This document shows, in pieces, positions 26,268 to 36,857 of a stretch of 64,000 bases of DNA. Every line of letters begins with the position of its first letter. Positions within the stretch are counted from its first letter, which is position 1. The stretch is from assembly GCA_021324305.1 (NCBI GenBank), contig JAJPJI010000037.1:1-64000 (forward strand), in the 5' to 3' direction. A program made the translations under genes and the position numbers. The DNA is from Gammaproteobacteria bacterium. Its GTDB lineage: Bacteria > Pseudomonadota > Gammaproteobacteria > DSM-16500. The notes beneath the pieces were generated by a model, which was not told the DNA's origin, did not search any database, and saw only the letters and a list, made by a program, of their open reading frames with translations.

Positions 26268-27008
26268 TTACTCTGCTATCCCTACACCGGCGAATTCAAT
26301 CGTCATTGGGTATGAGATAGCAGGAAAGGCCTTTTTTCGTTTAATCTCGAATATGATTCGCTCGACCACCTGCTCGATGGTTAGCCTGTCGGTATCGATA
26401 CGAATGGCATCTTCTGCTGGTTTGAGCGGAGCAACCGTGCGTTCTTGATCTCGCCTGTCACGCTCGCGCAGCTCTTTTATAAGGTCGCTAAGGGTAACAC
26501 TAATCCCTCTTTCCTTCAACTGGTTATAGCGCCTCAGAGCGCGCTCTTCCGGGCTGGCAATAAGGAAAATTTTCAGCTCAGCATCAGGAAAAACCACTGT
26601 TCCCATGTCTCTGCCATCCGCAACCAGCCCTGGGGATTCGCGAAAAGCCCGCTGCCTGCTTAACAGCGAAGCACGAACCGCTGGCAATGCTGCAACTATC
26701 GAAGCTGCGTTACCGATTTTCTCAGTACGTATTACTTCTGTGACATTTTCACCTTCCAGAATAATTATTGGAGGTTCGCTTTCCTGGGCAATAAATTGAA
26801 CATCCAGATGCTCGGCCAGTACTTCAAGCGCTTTTTCGTTATCCAGGGCGACACTATGCTTTTGTGCAGCCAGTGCAAGCACACGGTACAGGGCGCCGCT
26901 ATCCAGGAATTTCCAACCTAGCCGTTTTGCAAGTATTTGACTCACAGTCCCTTTTCCGGTACCACTTGCACCATCAATGGCAATGACCGGTTCCTTCTGA
27001 AATATCAT
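26268..27008 (-). CDS. cmk: Cytidylate kinase
   Basis: A 246-residue CMP/dCMP kinase. The P-loop is [15 protein letters not shown]; the CMP site includes [11 protein letters not shown] and the [19 protein letters not shown] block; the lid contains [16 protein letters not shown]. It is about 20 residues longer than E. coli Cmk, by a C-terminal extension after the last helix. Its start overlaps the gyrA stop by 4 bp, so it is translationally coupled to gyrA. In many relatives serC and aroA lie between the two; they are absent here. Confidence 0.96.
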   Translation of the reverse strand: MIFQKEPVIAIDGASGTGKGTVSQILAKRLGWKFLDSGALYRVLALAAQKHSVALDNEKALEVLAEHLDVQFIAQESEPPIIILEGENVTEVIRTEKIGNAASIVAALPAVRASLLSRQRAFRESPGLVADGRDMGTVVFPDAELKIFLIASPEERALRRYNQLKERGISVTLSDLIKELRERDRRDQERTVAPLKPAEDAIRIDTDRLTIEQVVERIIFEIKRKKAFPAISYPMTIEFAGVGIAE

Positions 27009-29563
27009 TCCTTGTTCTCTCCTTTGATATTTGCAATTCTTTCCAGACTGACCATTACTTCACCCTCACCTAGTTGAATCAAACGAACGCCTTGCGTGTT
27101 ACGGCCAATGACTGATATTTCTGCAACCGGAACTCTTACCAGGGTTCCCTTGTTGCTTATCAGCATGACTTCATCTTCCTGATTAACCTGAAGCGCACCA
27201 ACAACCTTGCCGTTACGTTCGCTTACCTGAATTGAAATCACACCCTGCCCGCCGCGGCCGCTCAGCCGGTATTCGTCCAGGGCAGTACGTTTGCCATAGC
27301 CATTTTCTGTTGCGGTAAGGATATCGCCTTCACGGGAAACAATCAGAGAAACGACGCGCTGGCCCTCCTGCAGCTTCACACCGCGCACACCGACAGCCTG
27401 ACGTCCCATGCAGCGAACCTTTGATTCAGGGAAACGGACAACTTTACCTGCGTCTGTAAAAAGCATGATATCGTGGTTGCCATCGGTAATATCTGCCTGG
27501 ACTAGGTAATCACCTTCATTCAATGCAATCGCAATAATCCCCGAAGAGCGTGGACGTGAAAAATCAACGAGTGAAACTTTCTTGATTAAGCCCATGGAAG
27601 TTGCCATCACGACATACTGATTTTCACGATATTCACGAACAGGAAGGAAGGCACTCACTTTTTCCCCTTCTGCCAGCGGTAATATGTTCACAATTGGCCG
27701 TCCGCGTGCGGCGCGGTTTGCCTGTGGCAGCTGATAAACCTTGAGCCAATAGACCTTGCCATGATTGGTAAAGCACAAAACAGTATCGTGAGTACGCGCT
27801 GCAATCAGGTACTCAACAAAATCTTCTTCTTTCATCGTTGTCGCAGACTTGCCGCGGCCGCCACGATGCTGAGCCTGATAAACACTAAGGGGTTGTGTCT
27901 TGACATAACCTTCATGCGAAAGCGTGACAACGACTTCTTCATCTGGAATAAGGTCTTCGATCAGAACCTCACCTTCCTCGGTCGCAACGATTTCCGTTCT
28001 TCTGGAATCACCGAAATCAGATTTAATTGCATCCAGGTCTTCACGGATGACTTGCATTAACCTGGCAGGATTCTGAAGAATTTCAATCAAGTACCTGATT
28101 AACTCCTGTAGTTCCTTGTGTTCACTGATGATTTTATCCTGTTCAAGTCCGGTCAGGCGGTGTAGGCGCATTTCCAGAATTGCCTGTGCTTGCTCCGGAG
28201 ATAAACGGTAACCATCATCTGAGAGCCCATACAGTTCAGTAACATGGGTAATGGCGTCATGCCTGCCGGCACGCGTCAGAATCTCGATAGTCTGAGCTGC
28301 ATGCCAGGTACGCTGCATCATTTGCGTCTTGGCTTCCGCCGGGTCTTTTGCCTGTTTGATCAGGGCAATCATGGCGTCAATATTCGATAAGGCAACAGCC
28401 AAACCTTCCAGGATATGGACGCGATCACGTGCCTTGCGCAAATCGAAAACGGTGCGCCGGGTCACGACTTCACGTCGATGACGAATAAAAGCTTCAATCA
28501 ACTGTTTCAGGTTGAGCACTTTTGGCTGGCCATCAGCCAGTGCAACCATATTGATGCCAAAAACACTTTGCAACTGGGTGTGCACAAAGAGGTTGTTCAG
28601 AATTACCTCCGAGTTTTCACCACGACGAACTTCTATGACAACACGCATGCCTTGCTTGTCAGATTCATCACGAAGCGCGGTGATACCCTCGATTTTCTTT
28701 TCTTTCACCAACTCTGCAATACGCTCAACCAGGCGGGCCTTGTTGACCTGATAAGGCAGCTCAGTAACGATGATGCGTTCTTTACCCGCTTTCTCGTCTG
28801 CTTCAACATGTGTCCTTGCCCGTACCACAACGCGGCCCCGGCCAGTATGATAAGCTTCATAGATGCCATTTTTACCCTGAATAATCGCTCCAGTCGGAAA
28901 GTCGGGACCAGGAACATATTCCATCAACTCACTGATAGAAATCTCGGGGTTATCGATGAAAGCAAGGCAGGCATTGATAATTTCCGTGAGGTTGTGCGGC
29001 GGGATATTCGTCGCCATACCCACTGCGATACCTGAAGAACCGTTTACCAGCAAATGCGGCACACGGGTTGGCAGCACGACGGGCATCAATTCATTTTCAT
29101 CGTAATTTGGGGTGAAATCGACGGTTTCTTTTTCGATATCGGCCAATAAGGCATGCGCAAACTTGGACATGCGAATTTCGGTGTAGCGCATGGCTGCTGC
29201 TGCGTCACCATCTATTGAACCGAAATTTCCCTGCCCATCCACAAGCAGATAGCGCATGGAAAATGGCTGTGCCATACGCACAATAGTGTCATACACGGCT
29301 GTATCGCCATGCGGATGGTATTTACCGATTACGTCACCGACGATACGCGCAGACTTTTTATAAGGCTTGTTCCAGTCATTTCCCAGCTCATGCATGGCAA
29401 ACAACACACGCCTGTGCACGGGTTTGAGTCCATCACGGACATCGGGAAGCGCCCGACCCACAATGACACTCATTGCGTAATCGAGGTATGATTTTTTCAA
29501 CTCATTTTCGACACTGACTTTTTGGACTTCTTTGGCGATTGAATTATCCATAGTAGGCTGCAT
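27005..29563 (-). CDS. gyrA: DNA gyrase subunit A
   Basis: An 852-residue type IIA topoisomerase subunit, normal in length. The breakage-reunion domain has the catalytic tyrosine in [12 protein letters not shown] and the quinolone-resistance region [14 protein letters not shown], with threonine at the position of E. coli Ser83 and aspartate at position 87. The C-terminal pinwheel has repeated strands, including the GyrA-box-like QHRGGRGKS (needed for wrapping DNA and negative supercoiling). Thr83 is a natural state in several genera and is not by itself a resistance mark. Confidence 0.98.
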   Translation of the reverse strand: MQPTMDNSIAKEVQKVSVENELKKSYLDYAMSVIVGRALPDVRDGLKPVHRRVLFAMHELGNDWNKPYKKSARIVGDVIGKYHPHGDTAVYDTIVRMAQPFSMRYLLVDGQGNFGSIDGDAAAAMRYTEIRMSKFAHALLADIEKETVDFTPNYDENELMPVVLPTRVPHLLVNGSSGIAVGMATNIPPHNLTEIINACLAFIDNPEISISELMEYVPGPDFPTGAIIQGKNGIYEAYHTGRGRVVVRARTHVEADEKAGKERIIVTELPYQVNKARLVERIAELVKEKKIEGITALRDESDKQGMRVVIEVRRGENSEVILNNLFVHTQLQSVFGINMVALADGQPKVLNLKQLIEAFIRHRREVVTRRTVFDLRKARDRVHILEGLAVALSNIDAMIALIKQAKDPAEAKTQMMQRTWHAAQTIEILTRAGRHDAITHVTELYGLSDDGYRLSPEQAQAILEMRLHRLTGLEQDKIISEHKELQELIRYLIEILQNPARLMQVIREDLDAIKSDFGDSRRTEIVATEEGEVLIEDLIPDEEVVVTLSHEGYVKTQPLSVYQAQHRGGRGKSATTMKEEDFVEYLIAARTHDTVLCFTNHGKVYWLKVYQLPQANRAARGRPIVNILPLAEGEKVSAFLPVREYRENQYVVMATSMGLIKKVSLVDFSRPRSSGIIAIALNEGDYLVQADITDGNHDIMLFTDAGKVVRFPESKVRCMGRQAVGVRGVKLQEGQRVVSLIVSREGDILTATENGYGKRTALDEYRLSGRGGQGVISIQVSERNGKVVGALQVNQEDEVMLISNKGTLVRVPVAEISVIGRNTQGVRLIQLGEGEVMVSLERIANIKGENKE

Positions 29564-29638
29564 TTTTAAGTGAATTTTAACCGCCGAATTATACCACGAA
29601 GACCAGGCTCTGCCAAAGAAAGTGTTGATTGATTTTTA

Positions 29639-31318
29639 TCAGCGTCGGGCGTGAGAGGCATCCCGCAGTGCGCGCCTTAAAATCTTGCCTACTGTCGATT
29701 TTGGAAGCTCATTTACAAATTCAACATGCCTGGGAATTTTATATGGAGTCAGATGCTCCCTGGCATATTTGATCACATCCGCAATCGTGAGATTGGGATC
29801 ATCTTTTACGATGAATGCCTTGGGCGCCTCACCTGAATTTTCGTCTGGCACAGCGACTACCGCAACTTGATGAACCCCTTTTAACCGGGCAATGACATCT
29901 TCAATTTCATTGGGATAGACGTTGAATCCGGAAACAAGAATCATGTCCTTCTTGCGCTCAAGAAGACGCAGGTAACCATTTTCATCGATTGTCGCGATGT
30001 CACCAGTCAGCAGCCAGCCATCCTTGGTAAATACCCGTGTTGTTTCAGCCGGATTATTCCAATAACCTTTCATCACTTGGGGCCCCTTGACCGCCAGCTC
30101 TCCAGGTTGGCCGATTGGCGCTTCATTGCCGTTATCATCAAAAATGCATACTTCAGTGGATGATACAGGCAAGCCGATGGTTCCATTAAAACTTTTTAAA
30201 TTGGATGGATTGATCGTGACGCAAGGCGAAGTTTCAGTAAGCCCGTATGCCTCCAGCAATGGCGCCCGCGTAATCTCCTGCCATTTTTCCGCCACCACTC
30301 TCTGTACAGACATGCCACCGCCCAGGGCAAGATGCAGCTCGCTAAAATCCAGCTTTGTGAATTCGGAATTTTTCAATAAAGCGTTAAAAAGCGTATTCAC
30401 CCCGGTAATGGAAGTAAATTTAAATTTCTTTAGTTCTTTGATCATTCCCGGAATATCGCGGGGATTGGTAATAAGGACATTCAAGCCGCCAAGCTTTGTA
30501 AAATAAAGACAGTTCGCAGTTAGCGAAAAGATGTGATAAAGAGGCAGTGCAGTGATAATGATTTCCTGTCTGTCGACCAGTAAACTCTTAAACCAGGCAT
30601 CCGCCTGCTGTATATTAGCAATCAGGTTCCGGTGGGTTAATATCGCTCCCTTGGATACACCAGTCGTCCCTCCGGTATATTGCAGAAACGCCGTATCCTG
30701 ATTGGAAATCTCAACTGGCGTAAAAGCAAGTTTTTTACCTTGTGCCAGTGCTTTTTTAAAGTTGATCGCGTGCGGAATATGCCAGGCAGGGATTTTTTTG
30801 TAGACATGCTTTAACGTAAAATCAACCAGAAATCCCTTTAGAGGCGCAAGCAAGTCACCCATGTTCGTGATAAATACATGCTTCAGTGTTGGGATACTCA
30901 CCAGTGCCTTTTGAACCGTTGAAGCAAAATTTGCAACCGCGACAATTGCGACTGCGCCACTGTCATTCATCTGGTGAATCAATTCGTCGACCGTATAGAG
31001 TGGATTCACATTCACGACTATCAGACCGGCACGCAGAGCGCCGAACATGGCTATCGGATATTGCAGTGAATTGGGAAGCATGATCGCCAGGCGATCGCCT
31101 TTCTTTAATTTCAGTTCCTGTTGCAAAAATGCGGCGAATTTGCGGGTATCCTCTTCCAGTTCTCGATAGGAAAGGGTTTTGCCTAAATTATAAAAAGCGG
31201 GACGGTTCTGATGTTCCTTGCAGCTTATTTCCAATATTTCGACAATCGACCGGTATGCATCAGCGTTGATCTCTGCAGGGACCCCTGGGGCATAGCTTTT
31301 CAACCAGACTTTTTCCAC
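29639..31318 (-). CDS. fadD: Long-chain fatty-acid-CoA ligase
   Basis: A 559-residue acyl-CoA synthetase. It opens MEKVWLKSYAPGVPAEIN, closely like E. coli FadD (561 residues). The AMP-binding P-loop is QYTGGTTGVSKGAILTH; later blocks are YGLTETSP, GWLLTGDIA and the fatty-acid signature GYLRLLERKKDMILVSG. The catalytic lysine near the end is in STVGKILRRAL. It activates imported fatty acids for beta-oxidation, consistent with the thiolase at 19.6 kb. Single gene; convergent with nothing, upstream of gyrA on the same strand. Confidence 0.96.
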   Translation of the reverse strand: MEKVWLKSYAPGVPAEINADAYRSIVEILEISCKEHQNRPAFYNLGKTLSYRELEEDTRKFAAFLQQELKLKKGDRLAIMLPNSLQYPIAMFGALRAGLIVVNVNPLYTVDELIHQMNDSGAVAIVAVANFASTVQKALVSIPTLKHVFITNMGDLLAPLKGFLVDFTLKHVYKKIPAWHIPHAINFKKALAQGKKLAFTPVEISNQDTAFLQYTGGTTGVSKGAILTHRNLIANIQQADAWFKSLLVDRQEIIITALPLYHIFSLTANCLYFTKLGGLNVLITNPRDIPGMIKELKKFKFTSITGVNTLFNALLKNSEFTKLDFSELHLALGGGMSVQRVVAEKWQEITRAPLLEAYGLTETSPCVTINPSNLKSFNGTIGLPVSSTEVCIFDDNGNEAPIGQPGELAVKGPQVMKGYWNNPAETTRVFTKDGWLLTGDIATIDENGYLRLLERKKDMILVSGFNVYPNEIEDVIARLKGVHQVAVVAVPDENSGEAPKAFIVKDDPNLTIADVIKYAREHLTPYKIPRHVEFVNELPKSTVGKILRRALRDASHARR

Positions 31319-31442
31319 GCTATATTCCTTGCGATATATTAATACATAAGCCTGATCCTGAGTTTACAACAACTGGGATCAGACATTTATTTTTTTATAT
31401 TCATCTGCAATAACAAATTGGAAAAATCAAAATCATTCTCAT

Positions 31443-31516
31443 TCGGGACGGCCGGATTTGAACCGGCGACCACTTGCGCCCCATGCAAGTGCGCTACCAG
31501 GCTGCGCCACGCCCCG
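31443..31516 (-). tRNA. tRNA-Pro (GGG)
   Basis: The cloverleaf folds fully: acceptor CGGGGCG/CGTCCCG, D-arm GCGCAGCCTGGTAGCGC, anticodon stem CTTGC/GCAAG with loop ATGGGGC giving anticodon GGG, and T-arm GCCGG-TTCAAAT-CCGGC. Discriminator A; the 3' CCA is not encoded. Confidence 0.95.
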
Positions 31517-31605
31517 ATTGTAATACAGCAAGACTATACGGATATAAATACAAAACATACAGGTCCACGCAAGGGCGCCAACCTGCTTTTCCAGGAACGC
31601 ATTCC

Positions 31606-31989
31606 TTATTGATGTGTTGCCTTCATTTCCGCTTGCAGATTTTGCAAAACAGTTTCAAGTTCTGCAATAACTTTTTTTACCATCGCATTAACTTTTACTG
31701 ATTGACTTATCGATTCAGGCGTGTTTGACAGCTGTGAGCGGGCACCTTCAATCGTAAATCCATCCTCATATAGCAGTTTGCGTATTTGACGTACAAGCAG
31801 GATATCTTGGTTCTGATAATATCGGCGATTACCTCGGCGTTTTACCGGCCGCAGCTGTGGAAATTCCTGCTCCCAATATCGCAGAACATAAGCCTTCACA
31901 GCGCAGAGATGACTAACTTCGCTAATGGTAAAGTACAACTTATCCGGAATCGCAGGCAAATCTTGCTCTGTTTTTTGCTTGCGCTTCAC
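31606..31989 (-). CDS. MerR family regulator downstream of ihfA
   Basis: A 127-residue MerR-type protein. The HTH is [20 protein letters not shown] followed by [20 protein letters not shown], then [20 protein letters not shown], and a short coiled coil. This conserved protein habitually follows ihfA in gammaproteobacteria; its target is unknown. It overlaps the end of ihfA by 4 bp, so it is part of the translation/ihfA operon. Confidence 0.92.
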   Translation of the reverse strand: MKRKQKTEQDLPAIPDKLYFTISEVSHLCAVKAYVLRYWEQEFPQLRPVKRRGNRRYYQNQDILLVRQIRKLLYEDGFTIEGARSQLSNTPESISQSVKVNAMVKKVIAELETVLQNLQAEMKATHQ

Positions 31990-32309
31990 TTCCCTTCTCC
32001 TGCGTGCTCTTTGACTTCCTTGCCTATGTGTTTTTCCACACGCGCCTTGAGTTTCTGGCCGCAGTGGAAAGTAACAACACGGCGCGCAGTAACAGGAACT
32101 TCCTCTCCTGTTCTTGGGTTGCGTCCAGGACGCTCTTTTTTGTCATGCAATGTGAAATTACCAAAACCGGATATTTTCACTTGCTGCCCTTTGATCAGAG
32201 CATCGCTGATATATTGAAAAAATAATTCAACTATTTCCTTGGCTTCACGGTTAGTCAAACCAATTTCTTCATCTAGGTGCTTCGCAAGATCCGCTTTAGT
32301 TAGCGTCAT
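31986..32309 (-). CDS. ihfA: Integration host factor subunit alpha
   Basis: A 107-residue HU/IHF DNA-bending protein. It starts [20 protein letters not shown] and has the intercalating-loop region [20 protein letters not shown] with its proline, then [14 protein letters not shown]. It pairs with IhfB to bend DNA sharply at specific sites. It begins just after the pheT stop, the standard gammaproteobacterial order. The C-terminus ([11 protein letters not shown]) is slightly long. Confidence 0.96.
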   Translation of the reverse strand: MTLTKADLAKHLDEEIGLTNREAKEIVELFFQYISDALIKGQQVKISGFGNFTLHDKKERPGRNPRTGEEVPVTARRVVTFHCGQKLKARVEKHIGKEVKEHAGEGK

Positions 32310-32310
32310 A

Positions 32311-34692
32311 TCATCTCCTTAGTTCGGCTCCTAACTTTCCTTTCAACGTGGTGATAACGCGTTCCATTAACGCAGCTACTTCATCGTCTACTAAGGTACG
32401 CGTTGGATGTTGCAAGGTTAAAGCCAACGCGATACTTTTAAGACCAGGCGCGATTCCCTTCCCCTGATAGACGTCAAATATAAAAACGTCTTTTAACCAA
32501 TCACCTGCAATCACTTTTATTGTATCCTGAATCTCTCTCGCTGGTATAGCCTGATTTACCAGAATTGCTATATCACGTCGGATTTCAGGAAACTTTGATA
32601 TTTCATTGAACCGGTGCAGCCCATCTGAATAAAGCTGATGCAAATCGATGTCAAACACGAAAACCTTGGCAGAGATATCCAGTTCTTGCAGGACCATTGG
32701 GTGCAATGCCCCCAAAACCCCCAATTTTTGCTTATCCGCGTAGATCCCAGCTGTTTGACCCGGATGCAGTGCCGGGTGGGTTTCCGGCTCAAACATCAGC
32801 TTTTTGTCGATAATAAAGGATCTAAGGATTTTCTCGGCATCACCCTTGATGTCAAAAAAATCTGCTTCGCGCGCTGGCAATCCCCATTGCTCCTGGCACA
32901 CGAGCCCTGTAATCAATCCCCCAAGTCTGGGCTTTTGTAGCAATTGCTTCTGATGCCTGGTAAAGCAGGTACCCATTTCAAACAATCGTATCCGGTGTTG
33001 TTGACGGCTTTTGTTGTAAAGAAGCGTATTTATCAGACCTGGCCAGATGCTGGTCCGCATGACTGTCATATCCGCAGTAATGGGATTGACGAGCTCGCAG
33101 GGTTCCTCTTGAGGATCAATGAGCTTTTGCAGTTTTTTATCGATGAAACTGTAAGAAATAATCTCATGGTAACTCAAATCACTCAGTAATTGGCGCAGTG
33201 GCTGCAAATCCCTGGCACCCTGACTGGCATGAGCAACCTGCAACCCGCCTTTTAGCTGGTGGGTCGGGATTTTGTCATAGCCATACAAGCGTGCGATTTC
33301 TTCGATCAAATCCTCAGGCAATGCCAGATCAAAACGATATGGCGGCGGAATGACTACCCAGCGCTGATTATCCCGCTTGTAAGTAAATTTCAGCGCCTTG
33401 AAAATTGCCTCAATTTCACCATCCGGAATGGAAACTCCCAATACCTGTGCGATTTTTCCTGATGTAATCGTAATGACTTTTTCTTTCGGCAGAGATGACT
33501 CATTGACAACTTCAACGACCGGTCCCGGTTCACCGCCTGATATTTCAAGTATGAGCTGCGTCGCTCTTTCCATTGCGGCACGCTGAATCGTGGGATCGAC
33601 ACCTCGTTCAAAGCGGTACGCAGATTCAGAATTCAGGCCATAATACTGACGCTGCCTCGCAACAACGGTCGGGCTAAAAAATGCGCTCTCCAGGAAAATG
33701 TCCTTGGTCAACAGTGTCACACTGGAATCCATGCCACCCATCACACCAGCAATCGCGAGTGGTTTTTCGTGATCCGCAATGACCAGTGTTTCAGAGTCCA
33801 GTTTCTTTTCGCTGCCGTCAAGCAGGGTGATTTTTTCTCCCGATAGCGACTGCCTGACTACAATTTCAGATCCGATTGTATTGAGATCAAACGCATGCAT
33901 AGGCTGGCCAAGTTCCAGCATAACGTAATTCGTGACATCCACAATCGGGCTAATCGAACGAATGCCGCTGCGCCGCAACCGTTCTCTCATCCAGACAGGC
34001 GTGCTTGCGTCAGCCTTCACATTACGGACGACACGGCCAACATAGCGTGGACAACCAGCATTGGACTGTACTGATACGGTATGAATGACATTGAAAACCG
34101 ATTCCACTTCAGGAACCACACCTTCTTGCAGCAGGGATGAGGTAGTCAATGCTGCGATTTCGCGAGCGATGCCCTTGATGCTAAGGCAATCACCGCGGTT
34201 TGGAGTTATTGAAATATCAATAACATAATCATCAAGACTCATGTAAGACTTGAAGTCCTGACCTAGAGGCGCATCTGCTGGCAGTTCCAGCAGACCAGTG
34301 CTTTCCTCGGCCAAACCAAGCTCTCTTGCCGAACATAGCATTCCCTGGGATGCCACACCGCGAATCGTCACCGGCGTAATTACAGTTTTACCAGGTAAAA
34401 TGGCATTGATCATTGCAACCGGAACCTTGAGGCCCGCCCTGACGTTTTCCGCACCGCATACAATTTTCAATAAGCCCGACAACCCAACGTTGACATCACA
34501 AACATGCAGACGGTCGGAATCCGGGTGTTTTTCAACCTTGATAACCTGGCCTATCATGACCCCGGAAAAATCTTCCGCAACCGGCGACACATCCTCAACC
34601 TCGAGTCCTGCCATCGTCAGCATGCTGCATAATTTATCCCGGCTCAAATTCGGGTTAACCCATTCCCGCAACCATGATTCACTGCATTTCAT
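32311..34692 (-). CDS. pheT: Phenylalanyl-tRNA synthetase beta subunit
   Basis: A 793-residue subunit of normal length. It opens with [14 protein letters not shown], carries a tRNA-binding (EMAP-type) domain at about 40-150 ([20 protein letters not shown]), the B3/B4 editing domain ([26 protein letters not shown]), B5 and the degenerate synthetase core (RLYGYDKIP), and a C-terminal ferredoxin-fold anticodon-binding domain ([12 protein letters not shown]). With PheS it forms the alpha2-beta2 enzyme that charges tRNA-Phe. A 163-bp gap with a 20-bp palindrome separates it from pheS, more than usual. Confidence 0.97.
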   Translation of the reverse strand: MKCSESWLREWVNPNLSRDKLCSMLTMAGLEVEDVSPVAEDFSGVMIGQVIKVEKHPDSDRLHVCDVNVGLSGLLKIVCGAENVRAGLKVPVAMINAILPGKTVITPVTIRGVASQGMLCSARELGLAEESTGLLELPADAPLGQDFKSYMSLDDYVIDISITPNRGDCLSIKGIAREIAALTTSSLLQEGVVPEVESVFNVIHTVSVQSNAGCPRYVGRVVRNVKADASTPVWMRERLRRSGIRSISPIVDVTNYVMLELGQPMHAFDLNTIGSEIVVRQSLSGEKITLLDGSEKKLDSETLVIADHEKPLAIAGVMGGMDSSVTLLTKDIFLESAFFSPTVVARQRQYYGLNSESAYRFERGVDPTIQRAAMERATQLILEISGGEPGPVVEVVNESSLPKEKVITITSGKIAQVLGVSIPDGEIEAIFKALKFTYKRDNQRWVVIPPPYRFDLALPEDLIEEIARLYGYDKIPTHQLKGGLQVAHASQGARDLQPLRQLLSDLSYHEIISYSFIDKKLQKLIDPQEEPCELVNPITADMTVMRTSIWPGLINTLLYNKSRQQHRIRLFEMGTCFTRHQKQLLQKPRLGGLITGLVCQEQWGLPAREADFFDIKGDAEKILRSFIIDKKLMFEPETHPALHPGQTAGIYADKQKLGVLGALHPMVLQELDISAKVFVFDIDLHQLYSDGLHRFNEISKFPEIRRDIAILVNQAIPAREIQDTIKVIAGDWLKDVFIFDVYQGKGIAPGLKSIALALTLQHPTRTLVDDEVAALMERVITTLKGKLGAELRR

Positions 34693-34788
34693 AAAGTAAA
34701 TTCTCTCAGTACCTAACCAATCCTGCTGAAAACATTAAACACACAAGCGCTGCATCACACTTCATCCAGGTTTCACGGCACATAATAA

Positions 34789-34808
34789 TTGCAAATTGCA
34801 ATTTGCAA
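34789..34808. repeat. 20-bp perfect palindrome between pheS and pheT
   Basis: TTGCAAATTGCAATTTGCAA at this site equals its own reverse complement, so it is a true palindrome without spacer. It lies in the unusually long pheS-pheT gap. It could be an operator or a chance low-complexity dyad built from TTGCAA units; no T-run follows. Confidence 0.55.
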
Positions 34809-34855
34809 ACGGCAATCCACATGACAAATTCAGCTTGGCGCTGCGTAAACCTGTA

Positions 34856-35869
34856 TTAAAACTGCTTCAGCAAACGTAAATCATTTTCAAATAAAGATCG
34901 CAAATCTGTCATGCCATATTTCAATAGAGTCAATCGATCCAGGCCAACGCCAAACGCAAAACCGCGATATTTCTCACTATCGATGCTGACTCCGTTTAAA
35001 ACATTTGGATGGACCATACCGCAGCCTAGCACTTCCAGCCATCCGGAATTCTTGCAAATACGGCAGCCTTTACCGCCACAATTGAGACATCCGATATCCA
35101 CCTCAGCAGACGGCTCAGTAAATGGGAAATATGACGGGCGAAACCGGATAGGCGCGTCAGTGGAAAAGAATTCATGCAAGAACTGATTTAAAAGCCCTTT
35201 CAGGTCTGCAAATGTAATATGCTCATCCACCATCAGACATTCCATCTGATGAAACATGGGCGTGTGCGTTAAATCAAAATCTCGCCGGTAAACCCTGCCC
35301 ATTGCCACCATTCTTAGCGGCGGCGCCATTTTCTTCATTGCATGAATCTGAACAGGCGACATCTGACTGCGCAGCACCAGCCCATCGCTAAAATAAAATG
35401 TATCCTGCATGGCGCGGGCTGGATGCAGAGGCGGGACATTGAGTGCCGTAAAATTGTAGTAGTCTTCTTCAATTTCAGGCCCTTCCATGAAAACAAAACC
35501 CATTTGGCTAAAGATTCTGCGCAAGTCATCAAATGTTTTTGTCACCGGATGAATGCTGCCTAAACCTGCGGATCGACCAGGCAAAGTCACATCGATTGCT
35601 TCGGATGCCAATTGCTGTTCCACTTGAGCTTTCTGAAGATCTGCAATTCGCTTATCTATGAGTGCCTGGACGGCTTCTTTTGCTGCATTGATTTTTTGGC
35701 CTGCGGCAGGACGCTCTTCGGGAGGAAGCTGCCCAAGGGTCTTGAGATATTCAGTTAATTGGCCTTTTTTACCAAGATATTGAACGCGATAATTATCCAG
35801 CGATTTCAAATCAGTTGCTGACTGTATCGCTGTTTCCGCGTGTCGTAAGATTTCGTCTAAAGCTTGCAT
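34856..35869 (-). CDS. pheS: Phenylalanyl-tRNA synthetase alpha subunit
   Basis: A 337-residue catalytic subunit. After an N-terminal coiled coil ([20 protein letters not shown]), the class II core shows motif 1 ([29 protein letters not shown]), motif 2 ([20 protein letters not shown]) and motif 3 ([16 protein letters not shown]). [14 protein letters not shown] insertion looks zinc-binding and is seen in many bacterial PheS. I start at MQALDEIL; an in-frame ATG lies four codons upstream at 35881. A strong RNA hairpin sits 33 bases before this start and is probably an attenuator. Confidence 0.97.
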   Translation of the reverse strand: MQALDEILRHAETAIQSATDLKSLDNYRVQYLGKKGQLTEYLKTLGQLPPEERPAAGQKINAAKEAVQALIDKRIADLQKAQVEQQLASEAIDVTLPGRSAGLGSIHPVTKTFDDLRRIFSQMGFVFMEGPEIEEDYYNFTALNVPPLHPARAMQDTFYFSDGLVLRSQMSPVQIHAMKKMAPPLRMVAMGRVYRRDFDLTHTPMFHQMECLMVDEHITFADLKGLLNQFLHEFFSTDAPIRFRPSYFPFTEPSAEVDIGCLNCGGKGCRICKNSGWLEVLGCGMVHPNVLNGVSIDSEKYRGFAFGVGLDRLTLLKYGMTDLRSLFENDLRLLKQF

Positions 35870-35889
35870 GCACAGATACATTCCATTTT

Positions 35890-35935
35890 AAAAAACGCAA
35901 AGGTGGCACGACGCATAACTTTGCATCGTACCACC
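35890..35935 (-). promoter_or_regulatory. Attenuator-like hairpin in the pheS leader
   Basis: On the minus-strand RNA, GGUGGUACGAUGCA (35935-35922) pairs along all 14 bases with UGCGUCGUGCCACC (35915-35902), using two G-U wobbles that would be C-A mismatches on the other strand. A U-rich tail, UUUGCGUUUUUU, follows immediately and ends at 35890, only 9 to 21 bases before the possible pheS starts. A terminator so close to a start codon with no room for a promoter implies attenuation. The 5' arm, AAGACGGGTGGTAC, resembles the T-box core AAnnnGGGTGGnAC, which may be coincidence. Confidence 0.65.
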
Positions 35936-36024
35936 CGTCTTGTCGGTGAAAATGGACGAACCATCCAATCCACTCTGGAAGTTCTGATGATCATTCAACA
36001 GAACCTATATCTTACAGTCAATCG

Positions 36025-36384
36025 TTACGCAGCCAACCCTGCTTTTGCCTGTTCAACCAAAGCAGCAAATGCAGCTTTGTCATGTACAGCAATATCAGCA
36101 AGAACTTTGCGATCGATTTCGATTGAGGCTTTTTTCAAGCCATTCATGAATGCACTATAACTCATGCCATGTGCACGCGCACCAGCATTAACACGAGCAA
36201 TCCAGAGAGCACGAAATTCACGTTTTCTTTGACGGCGGTCACGGAATGCATATTGAGCCGCCTTGATAACAGCTTGTTTAGCGGTGCGGAACACACGACT
36301 GCGCGCACCATAATAACCTTTTGCTTTAGCAAGAATTTTTTTATGCTTGGCTCTTGCTGTTACACCACGTTTGACTCTTGACAT
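36025..36384 (-). CDS. rplT: 50S ribosomal protein L20
   Basis: A 119-residue protein beginning [20 protein letters not shown], with [20 protein letters not shown] and the conserved [15 protein letters not shown] block. L20 is an early-assembly 23S rRNA binder and represses its own operon in E. coli. Normal length and standard order after rpmI. Confidence 0.97.
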   Translation of the reverse strand: MSRVKRGVTARAKHKKILAKAKGYYGARSRVFRTAKQAVIKAAQYAFRDRRQRKREFRALWIARVNAGARAHGMSYSAFMNGLKKASIEIDRKVLADIAVHDKAAFAALVEQAKAGLAA

Positions 36385-36499
36385 AAACTATCCTCTTTTT
36401 GAATCGTTATGCACTAAAAGTGCGATTATTGGCCAGGCACCACATATAAATAAACAGGGCGACAGGCGGGATTTTATCGGATCGACAGATCCTTAATGA

Positions 36500-36724
36500 T
36501 TAAGCATAAGGCAATAACTGCTCAACCCTGCCCAAATCTTCGTCACGCACCATAAAGCCGGAGCGAGCATGACGCTTCATCTGCATGGTCTTGCAAGTCA
36601 TCTGGTGGCGCCGTTTGGCTGAATAACACTTAAAACCACCTTTTCCTGCCGCGCGAAATCGTTTCGCAGCGCCACGATTTGACTTCAACTTAACCGTTTT
36701 TTTACCTTTGTAAGCTCTTGGCAT
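36500..36724 (-). CDS. rpmI: 50S ribosomal protein L35
   Basis: A 74-residue protein. The ATG at 36724 is chosen because GGTGGAG lies 7 bases upstream and the product then starts MPRAYKGKKTVKLKSNRGAAK; a longer frame from 36739 adds MVELE. Typical L35 is 64-66 residues starting MPK(I/M)KT; here the N-terminus has about 8 extra residues before the RGAAKRFRAAGKGGFK core. The C-terminus GRVEQLLPYA matches the family. Confidence 0.93.
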   Translation of the reverse strand: MPRAYKGKKTVKLKSNRGAAKRFRAAGKGGFKCYSAKRRHQMTCKTMQMKRHARSGFMVRDEDLGRVEQLLPYA

Positions 36725-36779
36725 TTCTAACTCCACCATAACTACGAATAATTAACACTCTTGCAGCGATATACATAAG

Positions 36780-36807
36780 AAAAAACCCGGTCGCCTGCAG
36801 CCGAGCC
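36780..36807 (-). promoter_or_regulatory. Possible hairpin plus T-run between infC and rpmI
   Basis: On the minus strand GGCTCGGCTGCAGGCGACCGGG is followed by TTTTTT. A short stem (CTCGG/CCGGG) can form. It could attenuate rpmI-rplT or be part of an L20-type control region. Weak evidence. Confidence 0.35.
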
Positions 36808-36857
36808 TTTAATTCCAGGAAATCATCATGCGACTTCCTGTTAATACTGACGTCATG

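Noticed and set aside
29309-29320. Threonine at GyrA position 83 as a quinolone-resistance mutation
   Set aside because: Threonine is the native residue here in several genera; without a susceptible sibling sequence it cannot be called resistance.
35882-36024. Full T-box riboswitch before pheS
   Set aside because: Only about 140 bases separate rplT and pheS, and I see no Stem I or specifier loop. The GGGTGG string is reported as a resemblance only.
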